DNA of 64,000 nucleotides from Pseudomonadota bacterium (lineage in GTDB: Bacteria > Pseudomonadota > Gammaproteobacteria > Burkholderiales > Usitatibacteraceae): assembly GCA_029781595.1 (NCBI GenBank), contig JAKOWJ010000034.1, positions 34,211-98,210 of the forward strand, read 5' to 3'. Numbering within the stretch: position 1 is the first letter of the stretch; the number at the start of each line of letters is the position of its first letter. Both the position numbers and the translations under genes were made by a program. Of this stretch, positions 29,036-37,343 are shown piece by piece. The notes beneath the pieces were generated by a model. It did no database searches. It was not told the origin of the DNA and saw only the letters and a program-made list of their open reading frames with translations.

Positions 29036-30527
29036 AGAGCACGAGCATCGTGAAGAGCTCCAGGCGCCCGAGCAGCATCGAGAAGGTGCACACCCAGGTC
29101 TGGAAGTCGGTGAGCGAGGCGTAGTTCGTCGCCGGCCCCACGGCGCCCAGGCCCGGGCCCATGTTGTTGATGCAGGCGAGCACGGCGGTGACGGCCGACA
29201 CCACGTCCAGCCCGCTCGCGAGCAGCAGCATCGACATCACGATGATCGTGCCGCCCCACATGAGCATGAAGGCGAGCACCGCGAAGATCACGTTGTTCTC
29301 GATCACCTGCTCGCCGAACTTGACGGGCAGCACCGCCCGCGGGTGGATGATGCGCGTCATCTCGCGCACCGCCTGCTTGAAGAGCAGGCTCGCGCGCACC
29401 ATCTTGATGCCGCCGCCCGTCGAGCCCGAGCTCGTCACGAAGCACGACATGAAGATCATCCAGATGGGCGCGAACACGGGCCACTGGCCGAAGTCCACCG
29501 AGGCGAAGCCGGTCGTCGAGGCGATCGACACCACGTTGAAGGCCGCGTGCCGCAGCGCGGTGGTGAAGTCGTCGTACACGCCGCGCCAGACGAGGAAGGC
29601 GGCGATCATGAGCACCGAGCCGGCCATCCAGGCCATGACGCGCCCGGCCTCGGCGTCGGCCGCGTAGGGCCGCAGCGAGCGCCGGCGCACCGCCAGGAAG
29701 TGGGTGGCGAAGTTCAGGCTCGCCACCAGCATGAACACGATGGTCACCGACTCGATGGCCGGCGAGTGGAACCAGGCGAAGCTCTCGTCGTGCGAGGAGA
29801 ACCCGCCCAGGCCCATGGTCGAGAAGGCGTGGATCACCGCGTCCACCCAGGTCATGCCGGCCGCGTGGTAGGCGGCGATGCAGGCGGCGGTGACGGCGGC
29901 GTACACGGCCCACAGGCCCTTGGCGGTGTCGCCGATGCGCGGGGTGAGCTTGGTGTCCTTCATGCAGCCCGGGCTCTCGGCCTTGAAGAGCTGGCTGCCG
30001 CCCACGCCCAGCAGCGGCAGGATGGCCACGGCGAGCACGATGATGCCCATGCCCCCGATCCACACCAGCAGCGTTCGCCAGATGTTGATGGAAGGCGCGA
30101 GCGCGTCCAGGCCCGAGAGCACCGTGGCGCCCGACGTCGTCATGCCCGAGACGGCCTCGAAGTACGCGTCGGTGAAGCTCATGCCCGGCAGGGCGGCGAG
30201 CAGCGGCACGGTGGCGAAGGCCGGCACCACGGTCCACACCAGCGAGACCAGCAGGAAGCCGTCGCGGGGCTGAAGCTCGCGGCGGTGGCGCCCGCGCGTG
30301 GCGAAGAAGGTGAACAGGCCGCTCACGAAGGTGACGATGAAGCCCGACTCGTAGGCCCGGTGCGCGCCGTCGTGCAGCGCCATCGAGAAGCCGAGCGGCA
30401 CGAGGAAGGCCGGCGAGAAGAGCAGCACCGCCCCCGAGAGCACGTGCAGCACCGGGAAGACGCGGAAGACCGCGTCCACGGGGCGCGGGGCGCCCGGGGC
30501 CGTTCGCAGCGGCAGGGGCCGGCTCAT
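29010..30527 (-). CDS. trkH: TrkH potassium uptake channel subunit
   Basis: K+ translocating membrane subunit of the Trk system, 505 residues with about ten to twelve membrane segments. Four pore-like loops are visible, with glycines at selectivity positions (for example EAVSGMTTSGATVLSG, FSTMGLGGFS, IASTTGFASVDFG, CINNMGPGLGAVGP). It needs the cytoplasmic TrkA protein, whose gene ends 3 bases before this start, so trkA-trkH form an operon. The order trkA then trkH is usual in betaproteobacteria. Confidence 0.93.
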   Translation of the reverse strand: MSRPLPLRTAPGAPRPVDAVFRVFPVLHVLSGAVLLFSPAFLVPLGFSMALHDGAHRAYESGFIVTFVSGLFTFFATRGRHRRELQPRDGFLLVSLVWTVVPAFATVPLLAALPGMSFTDAYFEAVSGMTTSGATVLSGLDALAPSINIWRTLLVWIGGMGIIVLAVAILPLLGVGGSQLFKAESPGCMKDTKLTPRIGDTAKGLWAVYAAVTAACIAAYHAAGMTWVDAVIHAFSTMGLGGFSSHDESFAWFHSPAIESVTIVFMLVASLNFATHFLAVRRRSLRPYAADAEAGRVMAWMAGSVLMIAAFLVWRGVYDDFTTALRHAAFNVVSIASTTGFASVDFGQWPVFAPIWMIFMSCFVTSSGSTGGGIKMVRASLLFKQAVREMTRIIHPRAVLPVKFGEQVIENNVIFAVLAFMLMWGGTIIVMSMLLLASGLDVVSAVTAVLACINNMGPGLGAVGPATNYASLTDFQTWVCTFSMLLGRLELFTMLVLFTPAFWRK

Positions 30528-30530
30528 GGG

Positions 30531-31910
30531 CTAGAAGAACCCCACCGAGACCTCGAAGAGCTTCTCCACGCGCGGGATCATGCGCTTCTGCGTGAGGAAG
30601 ACCAGCACGTGGTCGTCGGGCTCGATCACGTGGCCGTCGTCCTCGGCCACGATGACCCGCTCGCCGCGCACGATGCCCACGATCGTGGCTCCCGGCGGCA
30701 GCTCGATGTCGCGGATGGCGCGGCCCACGACGCGCGAGGTCTTGCGGTCGCCGTGCGCGATGAGCTCCAGGGCCTCGGCCTTGCCGCGGCGCACGCTGTG
30801 CACCGCCACCACGTCGCCGCGCCGCACGTGCTCCAGGAGGCTGCCGAGCGTGGCCTGGGCGGGCGAGATGGCGATGTCGATCTGGCCGCCCTGCATGAGG
30901 TCGCCGTAGGCCTTGCGGTTGATGAGGGCGATCACGCGCCGCGCGCCCATGCGCTTGGCGAGCAGCGCCGACATGATGTTGGCCTCGTCGTCGTTGGTGA
31001 CGGACACGAAGAGGTCGGTCTCGTCGACGTTCTCGTCGCCCAGCAGGTCCTCGCTGCTCACGTCGCCGTGCAGCACCAGCGTGGAGCCGAGCTGGCCGGC
31101 CAGGAACTCGCAGCGGCGCTTGGAGGCCTCGATCACCTTCACGTTCATCAGGCGCCCCTCGAGCGCGCGCGCCAGGCGCAGCCCGATGTTGCCGCCGCCG
31201 GCGATGATCACGCGGCCCACGCCGCGGTCCATCTGCCGCATGTGCGCCATCACCTCCCGGATGTGGCCGGAGGCCGCCACGAAGAACACCTCGTCGCCGG
31301 GGTGCACCACCGTGTCGGGCGCGAGGTTGAGCGGCCGGTCGTTGCGGTAGATGGCGGCCACCTTCACGTCGATCGTGGGCAGCAGCTTCTCGAGGTCGCG
31401 CAGCGGGTGGCGCACGATGGGCCCGCCCTCGACCGCGCGCACCGCCACCAGGTCGATCTTGCCGCCGGCGAACTCCGCGACCTGCAGCGCCTCGGGGAAG
31501 TCGATGAGCTTGGCGATGTACTCGGTCACGATCTGCTCGGGGCAGATGGCGTGGTTCACCGAGAAGCAGTCGCTCTCCAGCAGCTCCGGGTGGCGCTCGA
31601 ACCACGTGGAGCGGATGCGCGCGATGCGCGTGGGGATGTTGAACACCGAGTGCGCGACCTTGCTCGCCACCAGGTTGGTCTCGTCGCTCGCCGTCACGGC
31701 GAAGAGCATGTCGGTGTCGGCGGCGCCCGCCTCGGCCAGGATCTCCGGGTGGGCGGCGTTGCCCACGACGGTGCGCAGGTCGTACTGGTTCTGCAGGTCC
31801 TTCAGGCGCTCCGGGCTCGTGTCGACGACCGTCACGTCGTTCTTCTCCGACACGAGGCTCTCGGCCACGCTGGCGCCGACCTGGCCGGCGCCGAGGATGA
31901 GGATCTTCAA
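30531..31910 (-). CDS. trkA: Trk system regulatory subunit TrkA
   Basis: Cytoplasmic nucleotide-gated regulator of TrkH, 459 residues. It has two RCK halves: an N-terminal NAD-binding motif ILGAGQVGASVAESL with the acidic VVDTSPE strand end, and a second motif IAGGGNIGLRLARALEG near residue 235. Each half is followed by a TrkA-C domain (for example LIAHGDRKTSRVVGRAI and VIEPDDHVLVFL). Complete length for the tandem type. It sits immediately upstream of trkH. Confidence 0.95.
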   Translation of the reverse strand: MKILILGAGQVGASVAESLVSEKNDVTVVDTSPERLKDLQNQYDLRTVVGNAAHPEILAEAGAADTDMLFAVTASDETNLVASKVAHSVFNIPTRIARIRSTWFERHPELLESDCFSVNHAICPEQIVTEYIAKLIDFPEALQVAEFAGGKIDLVAVRAVEGGPIVRHPLRDLEKLLPTIDVKVAAIYRNDRPLNLAPDTVVHPGDEVFFVAASGHIREVMAHMRQMDRGVGRVIIAGGGNIGLRLARALEGRLMNVKVIEASKRRCEFLAGQLGSTLVLHGDVSSEDLLGDENVDETDLFVSVTNDDEANIMSALLAKRMGARRVIALINRKAYGDLMQGGQIDIAISPAQATLGSLLEHVRRGDVVAVHSVRRGKAEALELIAHGDRKTSRVVGRAIRDIELPPGATIVGIVRGERVIVAEDDGHVIEPDDHVLVFLTQKRMIPRVEKLFEVSVGFF

Positions 31911-31982
31911 GGTGGATGCGTCTTCGTCGGGGGGGTCGGGGCGGATTCTACGCCCGGCCCGGCCGGTCCGCCTTGCCCCGGC

Positions 31983-32786
31983 TCACAGGGAGACGATGAG
32001 CTTGACCGCGAGCGCGAGCAGGAACAGCGCGAAGGCCTTCTTGAGGAGGGCCACCGGCAGGCGGTGGGCCAGTCGCGCGCCCACCGGCGCCATGAGGGCG
32101 CTCGTGACGGAGATGCCCAGCAGCGCGGGCAGGTACACGTAGCCGAGCGTCCAGGGCGGAAGCGAGGGCTCCGTGAGCCCGGCGACCACGTAGCCGGCGG
32201 TGCCCGAGATCGCCACCACGAAGCCGATGGCGGCCGAGGTGCCGATCGCCGACTTGAACGGCACGCCCCACGCGGTCATGAAGGGCACGGAGATCATCGC
32301 GCCGCCCACGCCCGCCAGGCCCGAGAGCCCGCCGATGAGCGCGCCCACGCCGAAGAGGCCCGCGCGCCCCGGCATGGGCCGGCCCGCGGCGGGCGCCCGC
32401 CCGAAGAGGATGTGCGCGACCACGTAGAGCATGAAGGCGAGGAAGAAGTACTTGAGGAAGGCGACCGGGGCCACGCGCGCCACCGCGCCCGCGGCGAGCC
32501 CGGCGGCCAGCACGCCCGGCGCCACGCCGCGCACGACGTCGGCGCGCACCGCCCCGTGCGCGTGGTGCTCGCGCGCGCCCGAGCCCGTGGCCACGACGAT
32601 CGCCGCGAGCGAGGTGCCCAGCGCGAGGTGCATCACCAGGTGCGGCGTGAACCCGAAGGCCACGAACACGAGCCCGAGCGTCGGGACGATGACCGCACCA
32701 CCGCCGATGCCCAGCAGTCCCGACAGGAAGCCCACCACCACCCCCAGGCCGGCGTAGGTGAGCCAGGTGAGCGCCTCAGGGGGCAT
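31983..32786 (-). CDS. TauE/SafE-family anion transporter
   Basis: A 267-residue membrane protein with about eight hydrophobic helices in two homologous halves. The first repeat begins GLGVVVGFLSGLLGIGGGAVIVP and the second FGVGALIGGLSGLAGVGGAMISVP, the paired G-x-G-G-G signatures of TauE/SafE. Members export sulfite, sulfoacetate or related organic anions; the substrate cannot be told. Its start overlaps the end of the EVE-domain gene by 11 bases. A second, diverged family member lies at 60543. Confidence 0.85.
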   Translation of the reverse strand: MPPEALTWLTYAGLGVVVGFLSGLLGIGGGAVIVPTLGLVFVAFGFTPHLVMHLALGTSLAAIVVATGSGAREHHAHGAVRADVVRGVAPGVLAAGLAAGAVARVAPVAFLKYFFLAFMLYVVAHILFGRAPAAGRPMPGRAGLFGVGALIGGLSGLAGVGGAMISVPFMTAWGVPFKSAIGTSAAIGFVVAISGTAGYVVAGLTEPSLPPWTLGYVYLPALLGISVTSALMAPVGARLAHRLPVALLKKAFALFLLALAVKLIVSL

Positions 32787-33246
32787 CGCGCCCGAGCCGC
32801 TTCACGACGGCCGCCCACTCGCGCGCGGTGACCGGCGTGATCGACAGGCGGTTGCCCCGTCGCAGCACGACCATGTCCGCGAGCTCCGGCCGCGCGCGCA
32901 GCTCCTCCAGCGGCAGCAGGCGCGTCTTGCGCTCGAGCGCGACGTCGACGAGCAGCCAGCGCGGGTTCGCGCGCGTGCTCTTCGGGTCGTAGTAGGGGCT
33001 CTTCGGGTCGAACTGGGTCTCGTCCGGGTACGGCCCGCTCGCCACGCGCGCCAGGCCCGCGATGCCCGGCACCGCGCAGCTCGAGTGGTAGAAGAGCACG
33101 CCGTCGCCCACGCGCATCGCGTCGCGCATGTAGTTGCGGGCCTGGTAGTTGCGCACGCCGAACCAGGGCGTGGTCTTCTTCGGCGCGCGGGCGAGATCGT
33201 CGATCGAGAACTCGTCCGGCTCCGACTTCATGAGCCAGTGGGACAT
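32776..33246 (-). CDS. EVE-domain protein
   Basis: A 156-residue single-domain EVE protein. The start MSHWLMKSEPDEFSIDDL, then GVRNYQARNYMR and DGVLFYHSS, are canonical. EVE folds belong to the PUA-like group and bind modified bases in RNA or DNA. The gene lies just downstream of 6S RNA and zapA, a neighbourhood conserved in many proteobacteria, and may be partly read from the same transcript. The start ATG at 33246 lies 26 bases beyond the 6S RNA end. Confidence 0.9.
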   Translation of the reverse strand: MSHWLMKSEPDEFSIDDLARAPKKTTPWFGVRNYQARNYMRDAMRVGDGVLFYHSSCAVPGIAGLARVASGPYPDETQFDPKSPYYDPKSTRANPRWLLVDVALERKTRLLPLEELRARPELADMVVLRRGNRLSITPVTAREWAAVVKRLGRDAP

Positions 33247-33271
33247 GGGAGGAGCGGGAGGTGGGAGGCGA

Positions 33272-33450
33272 TTTCCTGCGGTGTTCGTCCGGGCCGCACG
33301 CTCGAACCCAAGGGTTCAAGGCGGTTGCCTACCGGGTGCCGTAGGTACATCCGACATGGGACGCGCACAAAAGCACCGCTTTGGCGGGCATCCAGGCTGA
33401 CAAGATTATCGGCTCGAAGATGTAAGCCCGGACGAACACCGCAGGGAACC
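33272..33450 (-). ncRNA. ssrS: 6S RNA
   Basis: Regulatory RNA that mimics an open promoter and sequesters sigma-70 RNA polymerase in stationary phase. The ends form a perfect 20-bp closing stem: 33275-33294 is the exact reverse complement of 33426-33445. Internal paired blocks and an open central bubble follow, including a TTGAACCCTTGGGTT apical-type hairpin. The size, about 180 bases, is right. The position directly downstream of zapA on the same strand is the classical proteobacterial 6S location. Exact 5' and 3' ends are estimated to within several bases. Confidence 0.88.
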
Positions 33451-33473
33451 GCCGCAGGTCGCGTGCCTCGCGA

Positions 33474-33815
33474 CTAGAAGAGCTTGTCCTGGTCGGCGGC
33501 GAGCGCCGAGTCCAGCGATTCCTGCATCGCGGCGATTCTACGCCGAAAGTCCGCTCCGTCAACGGAAGGCGCGCCGCCCTTGCCGCCCTTCTGCGCCAGG
33601 AACTCGTGGGCGATGTTGAGCGCGGCCATGACCGCGATCTTCTCGTTGCCGGTGATGCGGCCGCCGTCGCGAAGGTCCTTCATCCGGCGGTTGAGGTAGT
33701 CGACGGAGGCCTGCAGCTGCGCCTCCTCGCCCTCGGGGCAGGCCACGCGGTACTCGCGGCCCAGGATCTGGATGGGAAGGCCGCGCTCGCGGCTCCTCGC
33801 GTCGTCGGCGCTCAC
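33474..33815 (-). CDS. zapA: Cell division protein ZapA
   Basis: FtsZ-ring-associated protein, 113 residues. It opens with a short beta-hairpin region, IQILGREYRVACPEGEEAQLQ. The helix carrying VDYLNRRMKDLRDGG and the segment ITGNEKIAVMAALNIAHEFL are diagnostic. A C-terminal coiled coil follows. ZapA bundles FtsZ protofilaments at midcell. Its start overlaps the stop of the zapB-like gene by four bases, and 6S RNA lies downstream, so the three probably share a transcript. Confidence 0.9.
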   Translation of the reverse strand: MSADDARSRERGLPIQILGREYRVACPEGEEAQLQASVDYLNRRMKDLRDGGRITGNEKIAVMAALNIAHEFLAQKGGKGGAPSVDGADFRRRIAAMQESLDSALAADQDKLF

Positions 33816-34012
33816 GCCTCGGTCTCGGGAATCTGCTTGAGCAGCGCCTCGATGCGCGCCTTGGCGGCGGCGAGCTTCTCGGTGAGGCGCGCGTTCTCGT
33901 CCGTGCGCGCCGCCAGCTGCTGGCGCAGCTCGCGACCATCCTCCCGCAACTGCTTGAGCTGCGCGACGGCCTGCTCGACCTTCGCTTCGAGGGCGGAAAG
34001 CTCGGATTCCAT
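33812..34012 (-). CDS. ZapB-like coiled-coil protein
   Basis: A 66-residue protein that is almost entirely coiled coil (MESELSALEAKVEQAVAQL, then repeated leucine heptads). It sits directly before zapA with a four-base overlap. Small coiled-coil proteins in this position are ZapB-like division factors linking ZapA to other ring components. No ribosome site is visible upstream. A good sigma-70-type promoter ends only a few bases before the ATG, suggesting a leaderless message. The longer frame upstream is a shadow of btuB. Confidence 0.8.
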   Translation of the reverse strand: MESELSALEAKVEQAVAQLKQLREDGRELRQQLAARTDENARLTEKLAAAKARIEALLKQIPETEA

Positions 34013-34019
34013 GCTCGGC

Positions 34020-34048
34020 AGGTTATTGGAAAAGGGTTTCCGAGTCAA
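34020..34048 (-). promoter_or_regulatory. Candidate sigma-70 promoter for zapB-zapA-ssrS
   Basis: On the minus strand, TTGACT (34048-34043), 17 bases, then TAACCT (34025-34020). The -35 matches consensus at five of six positions. The predicted start is about 34013, at or next to the ATG at 34012. Confidence 0.5.
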
Positions 34049-34110
34049 CGTGTAAGCGCTTATTTTGAAAGTGGTTTCGAATGTAACGGTGGGCGTCCGC
34101 GCCCCCGCGG

Positions 34111-34268
34111 CGTATGATCCGCTTCCAGCGACCGGGTGCCCGGGAAGCCGGTGAGAAGCCGGCGCTGCCCCCGCAACGGTAAGCCAGTGCGGGTCCCCCT
34201 CGACGCCACTGCGGCCACGCGCCGCGGGAAGGCGGGGACCAAGTCTGGCGAGCCCGGAGACCGGCCCG
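34111..34268 (+). ncRNA. Cobalamin (adenosylcobalamin-type) riboswitch
   Basis: Vitamin B12-sensing leader RNA. Conserved blocks in order: GGTGCC (34135), GAAGCCGGTGAGAAGCCGGC, GCTGCCCCCGCAACGGTAAGC (the B12 box), CACTGCGGCCACG, GGGAAGGCGGGGACCA, and AGCCCGGAGACCGGCC at the 3' end. It precedes a BtuB-like receptor by about 105 bases, the standard pairing. Cobalamin binding should lower btuB expression. A TATGAT hexamer at 34113 may be the -10. The expression platform is not obvious; it may hide the ribosome site rather than terminate. Boundaries are approximate. Confidence 0.9.
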
Positions 34269-34373
34269 GTCGCGAGGACCCCGACCGCCAGGGCGAGTGG
34301 CCCCCGGGCGGGGATGCGAGAACCTGTGGGCCTGCGGGGACGCTGGCCCGCCTGGACCAAGGACCCCTCCACC

Positions 34374-36224
34374 ATGAAGAAGCAGCCCCTCGCCGGCCTC
34401 GCCGCCGCGATGGCGCTCGGCGCGCACGCCCAGCCCGTGCCCGCCCCCTCCGCCCCCCTGCTCGCCTTCCAGCCCCTCGACGCCATCGTCGTCACCGCGG
34501 CGCGCACGCCGCAGCGCGCGGCCGACGCGCTGCGCGACGTCGAGGTCATCACGCGCGAGACGATCGACCTGGCCGGGCCCATCTCCGTGGCCGAGCTCCT
34601 GCAGCGCCAGGCGCTCGTCGAGTTCCGCGGCACGGGCGGGCCGGGGCAGCCGGCGGGGCTCTTCCTGCGCGGCGCCAACGCCGGCCAGACGCTCGTGCTG
34701 ATCGACGGGCTGCGCGCGGGCTCGGCCACGGTGGGCACCACCTCCCTGGAGAACATCCCGCTCGACCTCGTCGAGCGCATCGAGGTCGTGAAGGGGCCGC
34801 TTTCCAGCCTGTACGGCCCCGACGCCATCGGCGGCGTGGTGCAGGTCTTCACGCGCGCCTCGGCCAAGCCGCGCCTGTTCGCCACCCTGGGATACGGCAC
34901 CGACGCCGACTCGCGCCTGGCCGCGGGCTTCACCGCCATCGAGGGCGCCCTCACCGCGTCGTTCTCCGCCGGGGCCCGGCGCGTGGACGCGCCCAGCGCC
35001 ACCAACGCGCGCGCGTTCTGCCACGACCCGGACCGGGACCCGTACGAGAACGCCTTCGCCAACCTGCACGCCGAGGCGCGGCTGGCCCGCGACGAATCGC
35101 TCGCCTTCGCGGCCTTCGCGAGCCGCGGCCGCGCGCGCTTCGACGGCTGCCCGGATGCCCAGGGGCGGTTCGCCAACGACCGCAACGTGCAGACGATCTC
35201 CGGCGCGAGCGTGCAGTCCTCGATGCTGTACGCGCCGGGGTGGGAGAGCCGCCTTCGCGTCGGCCAGGGCCGGGACGCGCTCGCCATCGAGTCGGCCACG
35301 CCGGCGCGCTTCGAGACGCGGCAGGACCAGGCCTCGTGGACGCACGAGTTCGCCACGCCCGCCGGCCGCGTCCTGGCGGCGGTGGAGACGCTCCGCCAGA
35401 AGGTGCTGTCCGACACCGGGTTCACGCGCACGAGGCGGACGACCAACTCGGCCTGGATCTCCGCCGACGAGTCGTGGAAGGGCTGGAAGCTGGAGGCCTC
35501 GGCGCGCCGCGACGACGACGACCAGTTCGGCACCCACGACACGGGCGCCGTGAGCCTGGGGGCCACCTGGCCGGGCGTGGCGCTGGTCTCGGCCACGGTC
35601 GGGCGGGGCTTTCGAGCGCCGACCTTCTTCGACCTGTACGCGCCGGCCTCGGACTTCTACGTGGCCAACCCCGACCTGCGCCCCGAGAGGAGCCGATCGC
35701 GCGAGGTGGGCGTGCGCAGCCTTTCCGGCGGCGCCTGGCGCTGGCGCCTCACCGCCTTCGACCACCGCATCGAGGACCTCATCGCGTACGTGTTCCCGAC
35801 GGTGCTCAACGTGCGCCGCGCGCGCATCCGCGGGCTGGAGGCCGAGGCGGAGGCGACGCTCTGGGGCACGCGCGTGCGGGCCTCGCTCGCGGCGCAGCGC
35901 CCGCGCGACGAGGACACGGGCCTGCTGCTGCAGGGCCGCGCCCGCCGCTTCGGCCGCGTGGAGCTCTCGCGCAGCTTCGGGGCGTGGCGCCTGGCCGCCG
36001 GCCTCACCGCCTCGGGGCCGCGCTTCGACTCCGCCGACGAGTCGCCGGCCTCGCGCCTGCCCGGCTACGCCATCGCCGACGCCTCCGTGCGCTGGCGCAT
36101 CGACCGCCACTGGAGCGCCGAGCTCACGGGCACCAACCTCGCGGACCGCCGCTACGAGCACACCGTGGGCTACGACGCGCCGCGGCGCGCCGTCCTGCTC
36201 AACCTGCGCTACGAGGCCCCCTGA
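34374..36224 (+). CDS. btuB: TonB-dependent vitamin B12 receptor, BtuB-like
   Basis: Outer-membrane receptor of 616 residues for cobalamin or related corrinoids. A signal peptide (LAGLAAAMALGAHAQP) is followed by a TonB-box-like DAIVVTAARTPQ, a plug domain (VAELLQRQ, GPGQPAGLFLRGANAGQT, VEVVKGPLSSLYGPDAIGG-like segment), and a 22-strand barrel ending RRAVLLNLRYEAP. The upstream cobalamin riboswitch supports the substrate. The start at 34374 begins the signal peptide; an in-frame ATG at 34314 overlaps the leader. The usual B12 ABC genes are not in this window. Confidence 0.9.
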   Translation: MKKQPLAGLAAAMALGAHAQPVPAPSAPLLAFQPLDAIVVTAARTPQRAADALRDVEVITRETIDLAGPISVAELLQRQALVEFRGTGGPGQPAGLFLRGANAGQTLVLIDGLRAGSATVGTTSLENIPLDLVERIEVVKGPLSSLYGPDAIGGVVQVFTRASAKPRLFATLGYGTDADSRLAAGFTAIEGALTASFSAGARRVDAPSATNARAFCHDPDRDPYENAFANLHAEARLARDESLAFAAFASRGRARFDGCPDAQGRFANDRNVQTISGASVQSSMLYAPGWESRLRVGQGRDALAIESATPARFETRQDQASWTHEFATPAGRVLAAVETLRQKVLSDTGFTRTRRTTNSAWISADESWKGWKLEASARRDDDDQFGTHDTGAVSLGATWPGVALVSATVGRGFRAPTFFDLYAPASDFYVANPDLRPERSRSREVGVRSLSGGAWRWRLTAFDHRIEDLIAYVFPTVLNVRRARIRGLEAEAEATLWGTRVRASLAAQRPRDEDTGLLLQGRARRFGRVELSRSFGAWRLAAGLTASGPRFDSADESPASRLPGYAIADASVRWRIDRHWSAELTGTNLADRRYEHTVGYDAPRRAVLLNLRYEAP

Positions 36225-36266
36225 GCCCGCCGGCGTCCCCCGGGCCGTTTTGCTAATCTGGCGGCC

Positions 36267-37343
36267 ATGGTCCCGGACCCGATCGGCGTCGACTCTCTTC
36301 GCCGCGTCCTCGTGGTGAAGCTGCGCCACCACGGCGACGTGCTGCTCGCCTCCCCGGTGTTCCGCGTGCTGGCGGCGCGGGCCCCCGAGGCCGAGATCGA
36401 CGCGCTGGTCTACGCCGACACGCGCGACATGCTCGCCGGGCACCCGGACGTCTCGCGCATCCACGGCATCGACCGCGAGTGGAAGCGACAGGGCCTGCTG
36501 GTGCAGGCGCGCCACGAGGCCGCCCTGCTGACGGCGCTGCGCGAGCGGCGCTACCAGCTCATCGTGCACCTCACGGAGCACTGGCGCGGCGCCTGGCTCG
36601 CGCAGCTGCTGCGCCCGCGCTGGTCCGTGGCGCCCGCCCGTCCCGGCTGGGCCTGGAACGCGGCGTTCTCCCACCGATTCCCGCGGCCGCGCGGCACGCC
36701 GCGGCACGCGGTGGAGGCCAACCTCGACGCGCTGCGGCGCGTGGGCCTGTACCCCGAGCCGGCGGAAAAGCGCCTGGTGATGGTGCCGGGCCCCGAGGCC
36801 GAGGCGCGCGTGGACGCCCTGCTCGCCCAGGACGGTCTCGCCCCCCGCGGCTTCCTGCAGTTCCACCCCACCTCGCGCTGGCTCTTCAAGGCCTGGACGG
36901 ACGAGCGCAACGCCGAGCTTCTGCAGCGCCTGGTGCGCGACGGCCACCGCGTGGTGGTCACCGGCGCGCCCAGCGCCCGGGAGCGCGCCATCGTCGCGCG
37001 CATCCTCGAGCGCGCGGCCGTGCCCGTGACGGACCTCTCGGGCACCCTCACGCTGCGCGAGATGGGCGCGCTCGCCGCTCGCGCGCGGCTCTTCTTCGGC
37101 GTCGACTCGGCGCCCATGCACATCGCCGCCGCCATGGGCACGCCGGTGGTGGCGCTCTTCGGCCCCAGCGGCGAGCGCGAGTGGGGGCCGTGGATGGTGC
37201 CGCACCGCGTCGTGGCCGGCCCCCAGCCGTGCCGGCCGTGCGGCAACGACGGCTGCGGCGGCGGCAAGGTGAGCGAGTGCCTCACGGGCCTCGCGGTCGA
37301 CGAGGCCCACGCCGCGATCAACGACCTCCTCGCGCAGTCGTGA
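36267..37343 (+). CDS. GT9 heptosyltransferase (RfaQ/WaaQ-like)
   Basis: A 358-residue GT-B glycosyltransferase of family 9. The N-terminal VLVVKLRHHGDVLLASPVF and the C-terminal FFGVDSAPMHIAAAMGTPVVALFGPS are the ADP-heptose-binding signatures. WLFKAWTDERNAEL resembles the heptosyltransferase III (WaaQ) subgroup. It would add a heptose to lipopolysaccharide inner core at the cytoplasmic face. It begins a run of five overlapping genes for envelope glycan assembly, and its stop overlaps the next GTG start. Confidence 0.88.
   Translation: MVPDPIGVDSLRRVLVVKLRHHGDVLLASPVFRVLAARAPEAEIDALVYADTRDMLAGHPDVSRIHGIDREWKRQGLLVQARHEAALLTALRERRYQLIVHLTEHWRGAWLAQLLRPRWSVAPARPGWAWNAAFSHRFPRPRGTPRHAVEANLDALRRVGLYPEPAEKRLVMVPGPEAEARVDALLAQDGLAPRGFLQFHPTSRWLFKAWTDERNAELLQRLVRDGHRVVVTGAPSARERAIVARILERAAVPVTDLSGTLTLREMGALAARARLFFGVDSAPMHIAAAMGTPVVALFGPSGEREWGPWMVPHRVVAGPQPCRPCGNDGCGGGKVSECLTGLAVDEAHAAINDLLAQS

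Noticed and set aside
33149-33400. Plus-strand small open frame across the 6S RNA region
   Set aside because: The region is explained by 6S RNA on the minus strand, and the frame has no ribosome site or coding character.
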